Assembly: GCF_016861565.1 (NCBI RefSeq)
Contig: NZ_BOLK01000001.1
Location: 186,001-250,000 of the forward strand
From: Secundilactobacillus yichangensis
GTDB taxonomy: Bacteria > Bacillota > Bacilli > Lactobacillales > Lactobacillaceae
Direction of reading: 5' to 3'
DNA length: 64,000 bases
The notes under the pieces were generated by a model. That model saw only the letters and a program-made list of their open reading frames with translations, had not been told where the DNA came from and made no database searches. The position numbers and the translations under genes are program-made. Below are positions 1 through 8,407 of the stretch, piece after piece (within the stretch, counting starts at the first letter, position 1; every line of letters starts with the position of its first letter).

Positions 1-90
1 CACTGGGATCGGGACGACGTGAATCTGATAGCGCTCAATGTCCTCTTTTGACAAATAGCTGGTACTATCAGTGACGACAGCTATTTTCAT
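1..90 (-). CDS. DegV family protein, 5' part only
   Basis: Only the first 30 codons lie in the window; the rest runs off the left edge. The start reads MKIAVVTDSTSYL, the typical opening of DegV/FakB proteins, which bind a fatty acid in a cleft and present it to the kinase FakA for phosphorylation. A FakA gene is present at 59695-61401, so a functional partnership is possible but inferred. The ATG is preceded by GGGTG at a 7-base spacing. Other DegV paralogues cannot be told apart from so short a piece. Confidence 0.75.
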   Translation of the reverse strand, partial: MKIAVVTDSTSYLSKEDIERYQIHVVPIPV

Positions 91-147
91 GGTAAACACC
101 CGTTTCTTTCTTCGATTTAACTTACCCTTTGTTTAAGTCTGGGATTA

Positions 148-176
148 ATTGTAACTAATACACGGTATGAAAGCAA
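148..176 (-). promoter_or_regulatory. Promoter of the DegV-type gene
   Basis: On the minus strand TTGCTT and TACAAT are separated by exactly 17 bases, a good vegetative sigma factor promoter. It lies about 60 bases upstream of the DegV-type start codon. Confidence 0.6.
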
Positions 177-182
177 GCATGT

Positions 183-223
183 ACAAAAATGTAACGATTG
201 CTTAAAGTTTACGGCAACCGTTA
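183..223 (-). terminator. Terminator after the MarR-type gene
   Basis: The arms TAACGATTGC and GCAACCGTTA pair with one mismatch. On the minus strand the stem is soon followed by a TTTTT run. It lies just past the stop of the MarR-type gene. Confidence 0.5.
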
Positions 224-232
224 CGAAAGAGC

Positions 233-673
233 TTACTTTTGATCTTCTTTTAAGATGCTATCGGCGCGATCCAGACTGCGGCTAAGCCGGTTCAGCATAA
301 TCTTCATCATCTGCTGTTCATCTTCTGGCCAGTAATGAAAGACTGCATCAATCAGGGCGTCATAGTCCTCATTAATATGCTGCAGCGTGTTGTGCCCAGT
401 TGCCGTCAGCGCGTATTCCAATTGTCGGCGATCTTTCCCCACAGCGGTTTTAGAGACGAGCTCCTTACTGGTGAGGTTTTTTAGCTGCCGGCTTAAAGTC
501 GAGGTATCCAACTGCAGGGCATCTGCCATGGCATCCTGGGTGATGACCTGATCTTCGATTTGACGTAAGAGCCGCCACTCGGCGATCGTGACGTGGTAGT
601 GCTTCGTAATTTTAGTGGTTTGAGTCTGCAATGATTTCGCAGCTAAACTTAAGTTATCTAAGATTCCCTCCAA
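233..673 (-). CDS. MarR family transcriptional regulator
   Basis: A 146-residue protein with the MarR-type winged helix: the segment around residues 45-95 (DAMADALQLDTSTLSRQLKN, then a basic wing with GKDRRQLEYALT) is the recognition helix and wing. MarR proteins bind DNA as dimers and usually repress a nearby gene until a small ligand or oxidation releases them. The start is TTG, chosen because AAGGGGG lies 9 bases upstream. The gene is divergent from rqcH. A palindrome between its -10 box and start codon suggests autoregulation. Ligand and other targets cannot be read from the sequence. Confidence 0.85.
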   Translation of the reverse strand: MEGILDNLSLAAKSLQTQTTKITKHYHVTIAEWRLLRQIEDQVITQDAMADALQLDTSTLSRQLKNLTSKELVSKTAVGKDRRQLEYALTATGHNTLQHINEDYDALIDAVFHYWPEDEQQMMKIMLNRLSRSLDRADSILKEDQK

Positions 674-693
674 GGCACGCGTCCCCCTTCGTT

Positions 694-713
694 AAGTATT
701 TACTTGTATTATA
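694..713 (-). promoter_or_regulatory. -10 box and candidate operator of the MarR-type gene
   Basis: A consensus TATAAT occupies 713-708 on the minus strand. Directly downstream, at 694-705, lies the inverted repeat AAGTA-TT-TACTT, placed over the expected transcription start. This is where an autorepressor would bind. I found no convincing -35 box. Confidence 0.4.
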
Positions 714-767
714 CATCTTTTTGCTTAAAATGCGTCTTTATTTACTCTTAAATTCGTTCCAATCTGC

Positions 768-796
768 TTTACTATGCTTGTGAACACCGTTATACT
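768..796 (+). promoter_or_regulatory. Promoter of rqcH
   Basis: TTTACT and TATACT are spaced by 17 bases, about 40 bases upstream of the rqcH ATG. Confidence 0.5.
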
Positions 797-834
797 AGTA
801 GCCGTGCGAAAATACGAACGAAGGAAGTGAGACC

Positions 835-2553
835 ATGTCATTCGATGGTGCATTTACCCACGCAATGGTTGGCGAGTTAAGCCAGCAGCTGGTTGGCGGT
901 CGCGTTTCAAAGATCAACCAACCCTATAATAATGAAGTGATCTTAACCATTCGGGCTAACCGGAAGAGTCTGCCGTTACTGTTATCAGCAAACCCTACCT
1001 TTGCCCGAATTCAAATTACTGATATCCCCTATGTCAACCCAGTGACGCCCACCAACTTTACGATGATGATGCGGAAGTATCTGAGTGGCGCTATTTTGAC
1101 CGGTATTAGTCAAGCAGCCAATGACCGGGTGGTTCACCTAGATTTTACCAGTCGCAACGAACTGGGTGACCAAGTGACATTGCGCTTGATCATTGAAATC
1201 ATGGCTCGTCACAGTAACGTCATTTTGATTGACTTGGCTTCTAGTACCATTTTGGATACGATCAAACACGTCGGCTCTGACCAAAACCGGTATCGGACCT
1301 TGTTACCAGGCGGTCATTATATCAATCCGCCGGCACAGGATCTCACAGATCCATTTGAAAGTGACGCTAAAGAGGCAGTTAAAGCGTTAGTCCGTGACTA
1401 CCCCAACGAGGATGTGCTCGCTCAGCAATTACGGCATACGTATCAAGGCCTCGGCCAAGACACTGCTTTGGGGCTGGCTAAGGCCCTGCATCAGGCAGGT
1501 GATCCGGTTGATCTTTTTAGCGCCTTTTTCAAGCGGTTTGATCAGCCAGAACCGGTGTTAGTGACCAACGATAAAGGTAAAACCGGCTTCAATGCCTTTC
1601 CGTACGGTCAGGAACACGTTACCAGCAAGTCGTTTGATAGTTTAAGCGCTATGTTGGACTTTTACTATCAGGACCGTGCCGAACGTGACCGGGTTCAGCA
1701 GCAAGGCAGTACCTTAATTCACGTGGTTCGTAATGAACTCAAGAAAAATCGGACCAAGTTAAAAAAATTGCAGTCCACGCTTAAATCAGCTGAAGACGCG
1801 GATGAGTACCGGATTAAAGGCGAACTGCTAACGACTTATTTGACCAAGGTGACCCGTGGCATGACCAGCATCACGCTGCCGAATTTCTATAACGATGAGA
1901 AACCGCTGAAGATCAGCCTATCCAATCAAATCAGTCCGTCACAAAACGCTCAGAAGTATTTCAAAAAGTATAATAAGTTAAAGGCCTCGGTGAGCTACGT
2001 TAACGATCAGATGGCTAAGACCAATGCCGAAATTGATTACCTCGAAAATATCAGTTCACAGATTGAGTTGGCGGCACCTAAAGACCTGGCCGATATTAAG
2101 GCCGAACTGCAGCAAGGCGGCTATTTGCGTGATCACGAACACAATCAACGCAGCGGTAAGAAGAAACGGCGTCAGGTTTCAAAACCAGAAGTCTTTGCTG
2201 CCAGTGATGGCACTAAAATTGAGGTTGGGAAAAATAACCTGCAAAACGAAAAACTGACACTGCACAGCGCTGCTAAAACCGATATTTGGCTGCACGTTAA
2301 AAACATGCCGGGTTCCCACGTGATTATTCACGATGCCAACCCTTCAGACCAAACTTTAGTGGAAGCTGCTACCATTGCTGCCTATTATTCTAAAGCTCGT
2401 CAATCCAGTTCCGTACCGGTTGACTACGTTCAGGTTAAGAAAATTCGCAAACCCAATGGCGCTAAACCTGGTTACGTGATTTATGAAGGCCAAAAAACGC
2501 TCTTCGTCACCCCTGACCGTGAGTTTGTGGAGAGATTAAGCACCAAGCAATAA
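835..2553 (+). CDS. rqcH: RqcH, ribosome quality control factor (NFACT family)
   Basis: A 572-residue protein starting MSFDGAFTHAM, the hallmark of the NFACT-N domain. RqcH (Rqc2/NEMF homologue) binds the 50S subunit carrying a stalled peptidyl-tRNA and recruits tRNA-Ala to add C-terminal alanine tails that mark the product for degradation. Asp97-Arg98, the pair reported to be needed for tailing in Bacillus subtilis RqcH, is present. A lysine-rich coiled coil spans about residues 290-420, and the C-terminal NFACT-R domain follows (DIWLHVKNMPGSHVII near 480). Older annotations call this a fibronectin-binding protein. An AAGGAAG ribosome binding site lies 8 bases before the ATG. Transcribed alone. 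Confidence 0.9.
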   Translation: MSFDGAFTHAMVGELSQQLVGGRVSKINQPYNNEVILTIRANRKSLPLLLSANPTFARIQITDIPYVNPVTPTNFTMMMRKYLSGAILTGISQAANDRVVHLDFTSRNELGDQVTLRLIIEIMARHSNVILIDLASSTILDTIKHVGSDQNRYRTLLPGGHYINPPAQDLTDPFESDAKEAVKALVRDYPNEDVLAQQLRHTYQGLGQDTALGLAKALHQAGDPVDLFSAFFKRFDQPEPVLVTNDKGKTGFNAFPYGQEHVTSKSFDSLSAMLDFYYQDRAERDRVQQQGSTLIHVVRNELKKNRTKLKKLQSTLKSAEDADEYRIKGELLTTYLTKVTRGMTSITLPNFYNDEKPLKISLSNQISPSQNAQKYFKKYNKLKASVSYVNDQMAKTNAEIDYLENISSQIELAAPKDLADIKAELQQGGYLRDHEHNQRSGKKKRRQVSKPEVFAASDGTKIEVGKNNLQNEKLTLHSAAKTDIWLHVKNMPGSHVIIHDANPSDQTLVEAATIAAYYSKARQSSSVPVDYVQVKKIRKPNGAKPGYVIYEGQKTLFVTPDREFVERLSTKQ

Positions 2554-2575
2554 AGAATTTTTATATACAGTCTAT

Positions 2576-2616
2576 AAAAGCCATGATTTTCAGTATTTGC
2601 TGAAATCATGGCTTTT
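2576..2616. terminator. Bidirectional terminator between rqcH and carB
   Basis: A hairpin with arms AAAAGCCATGATTTTCAG and CTGAAATCATGGCTTTT, flanked by A and T runs, lies between the convergent stops of rqcH and carB. It can serve both strands. Confidence 0.8.
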
Positions 2617-2631
2617 ATTTTTAAACGTATT

Positions 2632-5136
2632 TTACAGTGTTTCAAAGCTTATTCTTGCCCCCACCTCTTGGGTGGTTAATCCGAGTTGATCAGGCAGCTG
2701 CAGTTGCTTAAATGGGAAAGTTCCCCGAACCTGCGAACGGCGGTCTGAATGAATATCCACCGCTAGCTTTGAAATCAACTCTTCATCGATTTCGCCTAGC
2801 GCCTGACGTACAAGCATCCGGACCCAGTTGATTCCCGTTACCTTATTCAGGTAGGCGATGGTTGTCAGCCGGGTTGGTCTGACACCAGCAAACTGCGGCT
2901 CTTTTTTGCCATTAGTTGTATATAGCATTTGAACCATGCCAGTTCGCTTATGGGCACCAATATAGCTCTTGGCATGTGCAATGATCGCGTCTAACTGCTG
3001 AGGAGTCAGTGATGCTGGCGTGCGCATTAAAGTAATCTGGTCCAAGGTCGTGGCAATCCCCTGATCTGAACGGAGATCACTGGCTAATATTGGCACAATA
3101 TGACCCTCAGTTACAAAAAGATCGAGGCCAATATTCGCGTGATCACTGAGTAACTCACTGCGTTTTTCCTGGTCAGGCGGCAAAATTGATATTGAGTAGT
3201 CGCGTCGTCGCAGCTCCCGTGTAAGATAATGTCGGTTACCAGGGACGAAAATTTTAACGGGATGTTCAATGGCAATCACGTTCATAATGTCGCCTAACTG
3301 GACGGGGTCAATAATCTGCTTATCTGTCAGTGTTGCAGTTAACGAACCAGCATTGGGATTAGTGTTCATAATCACTGTTTGGTAACCAGATTTTCTGAGT
3401 TGTTTAAGCATTTCAGTTGTGAAATAATCGGCTGATGCATTTGGCCCCAGCTGATTACCGCCCCGTCCCAGTACCAGTACCGTTTTGTCTGAAAGCTGCT
3501 GGCTTTCGTTTTCCAGCTCGAAAGTACTGTAATAGCCAGTTGGCGTGCCCAACAGTTCACCGGCTGAAGGTTCAATACCCTTATAAGTTGGCGAAATGTG
3601 ATTATCCTGTCCCAACTGACGGACATTATCAATATCAGTCTGCCACATTCTGGCAATCATGCCGTCCCCAAAGCCGTAGTAACGCCCCTCATGCAGCGCG
3701 TCTACTGACATTGGGTGCTTTCTGATGTCTTGTTCGATCTCTAAGATATGTTTTAATTTTACAAAGTAGAACTGATCGATTTTCGTCAATTCATTCAGTT
3801 CGTCGACTTGATAGCCACGACGTAGTGCCTCCAGCAAAATGAGGATTCGACTGGATAAGGGATGAATCAGCTGTGAGATAATTTGTGAGTCAGTTAAATC
3901 ACTCATGGATGGTAATTCGTCTTGCGGACTGAACTGTGACGATCGTAATGCTTTTAAAATTGCTTCTTCAGTACTTCGACCAATACCAATCGTTGATCCC
4001 ACTGATTTCATGACCGTACTTAAATGCCGGTCAGCGGATTTGACATCTTCGAATGGCCACAGTGGAATTCGAACCACAACGTGATCCAGACTAGGCTCCA
4101 GCAAAGCCGTTTGGCGAAAATGGTAAATGTCTGGCAGACGCACATCCGTCAGTTTCTGGTTTAAGTATAAATTAGCGGCTACGTATGCAATCGGGTAACC
4201 AGTGGCACAGGCAGCTAACGAAGTTCCCCGGTCATTATACGGTGTGACTTTAGTGACGTAGTAGCTTTCACCGTCAGCACGCAGCGCAAAGTGAGTGTGA
4301 ACTACGCCGGTAAAGCGAAATTGATTGTTGATTGCAAAAGCGGTGTCTCGTAACGATTCGTATTCAGCGTTACTCAACGTTAAAGTTGGCGTGACGACCA
4401 TGGAATCACCGGAGTGAATCCCGATCGGATCAATGTTTTCCAGTCCGGCAATCAAGACTTGAGTACCCATCGTATCACGCATTGAGACCAGTTCAATTTC
4501 CTTATAGCCGACGATGCTTTGTTCGATAACACACTGTTTAAACCGTGACCATGATAGTCCGCGAGAGACGGCACTGATCATGTCAGTTTCGTTTTCACAG
4601 AGCATTCGGTTGGTGTCAATCTTCGGTGCAATTGGTTTAACGATCACCGGATAGCCAATATCGTTGGCGACGTTAACGGCTTCATCCAACGTGCCAATAG
4701 TTTCCGAAGCAATCACTGGTACGCCGACATTGCGCATCACGTCGTTGAGCCGATCTGGATTATTGATATCCATCATCGCATCAGCTGGAATACCCAGTGT
4801 TTTGACGTTGTTATCAGCCAAAACACCGTTTTCCTGCAGTTCCTGAATCACGCTGATTGCAGTTACGCCACCCACTGTGGGCAAAATCGCATCTGGCTGT
4901 TCCTTTTCGATGATTCGCTGGACATTATCCGCGGTCACCGCTTGAATGAACATGTTGGTCGGCTGCACGTCTTCCAACGAGGCGGAAAACGGGTTGTTAT
5001 CGATTAACAGTGAGCGGATGCCCTGTTTCTTAAACGCCTGCATGATTTGAACACACGCGGCGTCCAATTCGGTTTCATGGCCAATCTCGGTTGGTCCCCC
5101 ACCAATTATGAGTATTTTTTGAATTTCAGTATCCAT
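2632..5136 (-). CDS. Degenerate carbamoyl-phosphate synthase large subunit paralogue
   Basis: An 834-residue relative of CarB/PyrAb, which is usually about 1,060 residues. The N-terminal synthetase half aligns throughout (GDSMVVTP near 243-250, oligomerisation domain after 400) but the active site has changed. The glycine-rich ATP loop is replaced by APKIDTNR (170-177). The metal and ATP ligands of the usual Q...ExNxR signature read H282, K296, T298 and Y300. The second half keeps its first Rossmann-like domain (from about 550), has lost most of its ATP-grasp domain, and ends where the family's allosteric domain should begin. No stop or frameshift interrupts it. The start ATG at 5136 has GGGAG 7 bases upstream; longer in-frame starts would lie inside carA. 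The stop of carA is 4 bases before the ATG. Carbamoyl phosphate synthesis looks impossible, so a regulatory or scaffold role is my inference. Confidence 0.85.
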   Translation of the reverse strand: MDTEIQKILIIGGGPTEIGHETELDAACVQIMQAFKKQGIRSLLIDNNPFSASLEDVQPTNMFIQAVTADNVQRIIEKEQPDAILPTVGGVTAISVIQELQENGVLADNNVKTLGIPADAMMDINNPDRLNDVMRNVGVPVIASETIGTLDEAVNVANDIGYPVIVKPIAPKIDTNRMLCENETDMISAVSRGLSWSRFKQCVIEQSIVGYKEIELVSMRDTMGTQVLIAGLENIDPIGIHSGDSMVVTPTLTLSNAEYESLRDTAFAINNQFRFTGVVHTHFALRADGESYYVTKVTPYNDRGTSLAACATGYPIAYVAANLYLNQKLTDVRLPDIYHFRQTALLEPSLDHVVVRIPLWPFEDVKSADRHLSTVMKSVGSTIGIGRSTEEAILKALRSSQFSPQDELPSMSDLTDSQIISQLIHPLSSRILILLEALRRGYQVDELNELTKIDQFYFVKLKHILEIEQDIRKHPMSVDALHEGRYYGFGDGMIARMWQTDIDNVRQLGQDNHISPTYKGIEPSAGELLGTPTGYYSTFELENESQQLSDKTVLVLGRGGNQLGPNASADYFTTEMLKQLRKSGYQTVIMNTNPNAGSLTATLTDKQIIDPVQLGDIMNVIAIEHPVKIFVPGNRHYLTRELRRRDYSISILPPDQEKRSELLSDHANIGLDLFVTEGHIVPILASDLRSDQGIATTLDQITLMRTPASLTPQQLDAIIAHAKSYIGAHKRTGMVQMLYTTNGKKEPQFAGVRPTRLTTIAYLNKVTGINWVRMLVRQALGEIDEELISKLAVDIHSDRRSQVRGTFPFKQLQLPDQLGLTTQEVGARISFETL

Positions 5137-5140
5137 CTCA

Positions 5141-6211
5141 TCACTCCCGAGTCCCCATGATTTCAATAAATTCATCGAAGAGGTCAACTGAATCGTTAGG
5201 ACCTGGCGCACCATCCGGGAAAAATTGAACTGAAAATGCTGGATAATCCCGGTGACGCAGTCCTTGAATCGACCCATCGATGATATCCAGATAAGTTGTG
5301 ATCAGCCGATCTCGGTCAACCGAATCCGGATCCACCACGTATTCCTGACTTTCCATGGCGTAAATAATTTCGTTAGTGATCACCTTGCGAATCGGGTGAT
5401 TAGCACCATGGTGAGATAATTTTAATTTCGTAATTTCCGAGCCGTTAGCCAACGCGAATAATTCGTGTCCCAGACCAATTGCAAATAGCGGAATCCGTTC
5501 TTGAATTGTCCGAATCATATCTAACACACTCTCTGGTAAATCCAGTGGTGATCCAGGTCCGGTAGAGAGTAACACACCGTCCGGATCCAGATTGATCACG
5601 TCTTGCGCACTGGCATCCCAAGGTAAAACGGTGACGTTGCAGTCCCGTTTTGACAGCTGCCGTAAAATGCCGTGTTTCAGGCCAAAGTCGATCACAACCA
5701 CGTTGTATCCTTGGTTAGGGTTGGGGTACGGCCGCGGCGTGGCGACTTGGGCAACCTGCTGGCTGGTCAACACGGTAGCATGCAGCTGATCGAATGCATG
5801 GTCATCAGCAACATCTACGATACTGCCCTTAATGGTGCCAGTTTGGTTAATTTGGCGAATTAAATGCCGAGTATCAATGCCGCTGATACCAGGAATATTA
5901 TGCTGTTTTAAAAATTGATCCAACGAAAGTGACCGTTGCCGATTCTTCGAAATGTCCGTGACGTCACGAACGACCATGCCCTTTGCGGTTGGCAGAATGG
6001 ATTCATAGGCATCGTGGGCAATTCCAATACTACCGACGATTGGCTGAGAAAAGACAATAATCTGATTGTGGTAGATTTGGTTGGTCACGATTTCTTGGTA
6101 GCCCAGCATACTGGTGTTAAAGACGATCTCACCAGTGGTTGTGGCACCAGCACCGAAGCCGTGCCCTGGGTAAATTGAACCATCTTCCAATATTAAAAAG
6201 CGTTGTGCCAT
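5141..6211 (-). CDS. Degenerate carbamoyl-phosphate synthase small subunit paralogue
   Basis: A 356-residue homologue of CarA/PyrAa, full length for the family. The N-terminal domain is well conserved (GEIVFNTSMLGYQEIVTN, then GISGIDTRHL near 108-116). In the class I glutamine amidotransferase domain the catalytic cysteine is Gly246 (AIGLGHE where the family has GICLGHQ), the catalytic histidine is Phe331 and the glutamate is Asp333 (VQFFPD instead of VQYHPE). It therefore cannot hydrolyse glutamine by the known mechanism. It lies between pyrR and the equally degenerate large subunit, in the same operon. The ribosome binding site is weak (GGAA). The parallel decay of both subunits without frame loss argues for selection on something other than catalysis. 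Confidence 0.87.
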   Translation of the reverse strand: MAQRFLILEDGSIYPGHGFGAGATTTGEIVFNTSMLGYQEIVTNQIYHNQIIVFSQPIVGSIGIAHDAYESILPTAKGMVVRDVTDISKNRQRSLSLDQFLKQHNIPGISGIDTRHLIRQINQTGTIKGSIVDVADDHAFDQLHATVLTSQQVAQVATPRPYPNPNQGYNVVVIDFGLKHGILRQLSKRDCNVTVLPWDASAQDVINLDPDGVLLSTGPGSPLDLPESVLDMIRTIQERIPLFAIGLGHELFALANGSEITKLKLSHHGANHPIRKVITNEIIYAMESQEYVVDPDSVDRDRLITTYLDIIDGSIQGLRHRDYPAFSVQFFPDGAPGPNDSVDLFDEFIEIMGTRE

Positions 6212-6239
6212 TTATATCATTCCAATCCTGATTACTATG

Positions 6240-6794
<555 letters not shown>

Positions 6795-6865
6795 TTAATT
6801 CTAATGTTCTCAAAAGACTGCTATAACCTAACCATATGCTGGAACGGAAATACTTGCAAGCCATA

Positions 6866-7783
6866 TTATTTCAAGCCAGGTGTCTGTTCCCGAAGCCGGT
6901 TGATGACTTTCTGAAAGTCTGCCGGTAACGGAGCCTCAAACACCAGCTGCTTGCCCGTGACCGGGTGCCTGAATCCTAATTTCTTGGCGTGCAGAAATTG
7001 ACCAGAGCCCGCGATGGTTTTGCGTGGCCCGTACAACGGGTCCCCAGCTAAGGGGTGACCGATGGACTTCATGTGCACCCGAATTTGGTGAGTTCGTCCC
7101 GTTTCAAGCCAGCATGAAATCAAGGTATAGTTCAAGTAACGTTCCAGTACTTTAAAATGTGTGACTGCATGACGGCCATCCGCTACAATGGCCTGCCGTT
7201 TCCGATCCTTCGGTGAACGGCCAATTGGCGCGTCGATGACGCCGGTATCTTGCTTAATCACGCCGTGGACCAGCGCAATGTACTCTCGCAAGTTAGTTTT
7301 ATTCTTTAGTTGAGCAGCCAATGAGCGATGCGCGTTGTCGTTTTTAGCCACCATCAGCAGACCCGAAGTATCTTTATCGATCCGGTGGACGATCCCTGGG
7401 CGGTACGTCCCGTTGATCGTCGATAGCGGTGAATGGTACAGCAGCGCGTTGACTAAGGTGTGATCAGGGTGCCCTGGCGAAGGATGAACCACCATTCCCG
7501 ATGGTTTATTAACCACGATAACGTCATCATCTTCGTAAACAATGTCCAACGGAATGTTTTCTGGCTCTAAGTCTAATGGAACCGGATCAGGAATCGTTAC
7601 TTCGATTTGATCACCCGGTTGGACTTTATACTTAGGCTTTTCCACCTGAGAATTAACCAAGACGCGGTCTTCTTCGATAGCCTGTTTTAAGTGTGAGCGG
7701 CTTTCGTCCGGCATCATCTCACTTAACACTTTGTCCAGACGACCGGATTGATCCGTAATTTCTAACTGAACCTTCTTAGGCAT
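6866..7783 (-). CDS. RluD-type 23S rRNA pseudouridine synthase
   Basis: A 305-residue RluA/RluD family enzyme. An S4-like RNA-binding domain (about 15-75: SGRLDKVLSEMMPDESRSHL) precedes the catalytic domain with HRIDKDTSGLLMVAK near 135, in which the aspartate is the catalytic residue. It isomerises uridines in 23S rRNA; the exact positions cannot be assigned from sequence alone. The start overlaps the end of lspA by 8 bases, which indicates translational coupling, and the lspA-rluD-pyrR order is typical of lactobacilli. Confidence 0.9.
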   Translation of the reverse strand: MPKKVQLEITDQSGRLDKVLSEMMPDESRSHLKQAIEEDRVLVNSQVEKPKYKVQPGDQIEVTIPDPVPLDLEPENIPLDIVYEDDDVIVVNKPSGMVVHPSPGHPDHTLVNALLYHSPLSTINGTYRPGIVHRIDKDTSGLLMVAKNDNAHRSLAAQLKNKTNLREYIALVHGVIKQDTGVIDAPIGRSPKDRKRQAIVADGRHAVTHFKVLERYLNYTLISCWLETGRTHQIRVHMKSIGHPLAGDPLYGPRKTIAGSGQFLHAKKLGFRHPVTGKQLVFEAPLPADFQKVINRLREQTPGLK

Positions 7784-8240
7784 GGGGTGCCTCCGATTTA
7801 TCTTCCAAGAATAAAACTACCATGATCCAAATCACGCCGACCGTTAAACAAGAATCGGCAAAATTAAAGATTGGAAAGTTAATAAAGTCTAACTGAAACA
7901 TATCTACAACGAAGCCGTTAACGAGCCGGTCATAAAAGTTCCCTAGGGTTCCGGCAATCATGAATGCCAAACCAATTTCATACTGCCAATTGGTACGGTA
8001 GCGGAATAAAAACCAGATCATCACTGCTAGTGCAGCCACCGAAATAATCAGGAAAAACCACTGCTGACCGGCTAACATACTCCAAGCAGCGCCGTCGTTT
8101 CTGATATAAGTTAAAGAGAAGACTCCCGGCAGGACGGTATGCGTAGCGCCCAGGGCAATCGTTGCCACAACGGTATGCTTGATCCATTGATCGATAAAAA
8201 ATAATAAAATAATAAATACTGTACTTAGCCCAATTAACAA
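7776..8240 (-). CDS. lspA: Lipoprotein signal peptidase LspA
   Basis: A 154-residue, four-helix membrane protein that cleaves the signal peptide of prolipoproteins after the lipobox cysteine has been lipidated. Both catalytic aspartates are present, in GNFYDRLVNGFVVDM and FNFADS (near residues 112 and 130). The start is TTG, supported by AAAGGGAG 8 bases upstream. It is the first gene of the lspA-rluD-pyrR-carA-carB transcript. Confidence 0.92.
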   Translation of the reverse strand: MLIGLSTVFIILLFFIDQWIKHTVVATIALGATHTVLPGVFSLTYIRNDGAAWSMLAGQQWFFLIISVAALAVMIWFLFRYRTNWQYEIGLAFMIAGTLGNFYDRLVNGFVVDMFQLDFINFPIFNFADSCLTVGVIWIMVVLFLEDKSEAPHA

Positions 8241-8289
8241 GTTGGCAACTCCCTTTATTCGTGTGATGTGAATGATTTAGATAACTCTT

Positions 8290-8318
8290 ATTATATTCGA
8301 TAGCACGGATATAGGCAA
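8290..8318 (-). promoter_or_regulatory. Promoter of the lspA-rluD-pyrR-carAB operon
   Basis: TTGCCT and TATAAT with 17-base spacing on the minus strand, 50 bases upstream of the lspA TTG. Confidence 0.65.
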
Positions 8319-8359
8319 TTCATCCCGGCCTTAAAAGGACCTATTTTCTGAGTCATAAA

Positions 8360-8405
8360 CAAAAAGCGGCCGATAAACTGATTGTTATCTGCCGCTTTGT
8401 TTGTT
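8360..8405 (-). terminator. Terminator of fhs
   Basis: AAAGCGGCCGATAA pairs with TTATCTGCCGCTTT (one mismatch) around an 8-base loop, followed by TTTTTG on the minus strand, just after the fhs stop. Confidence 0.75.
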
Positions 8406-8407
8406 TT

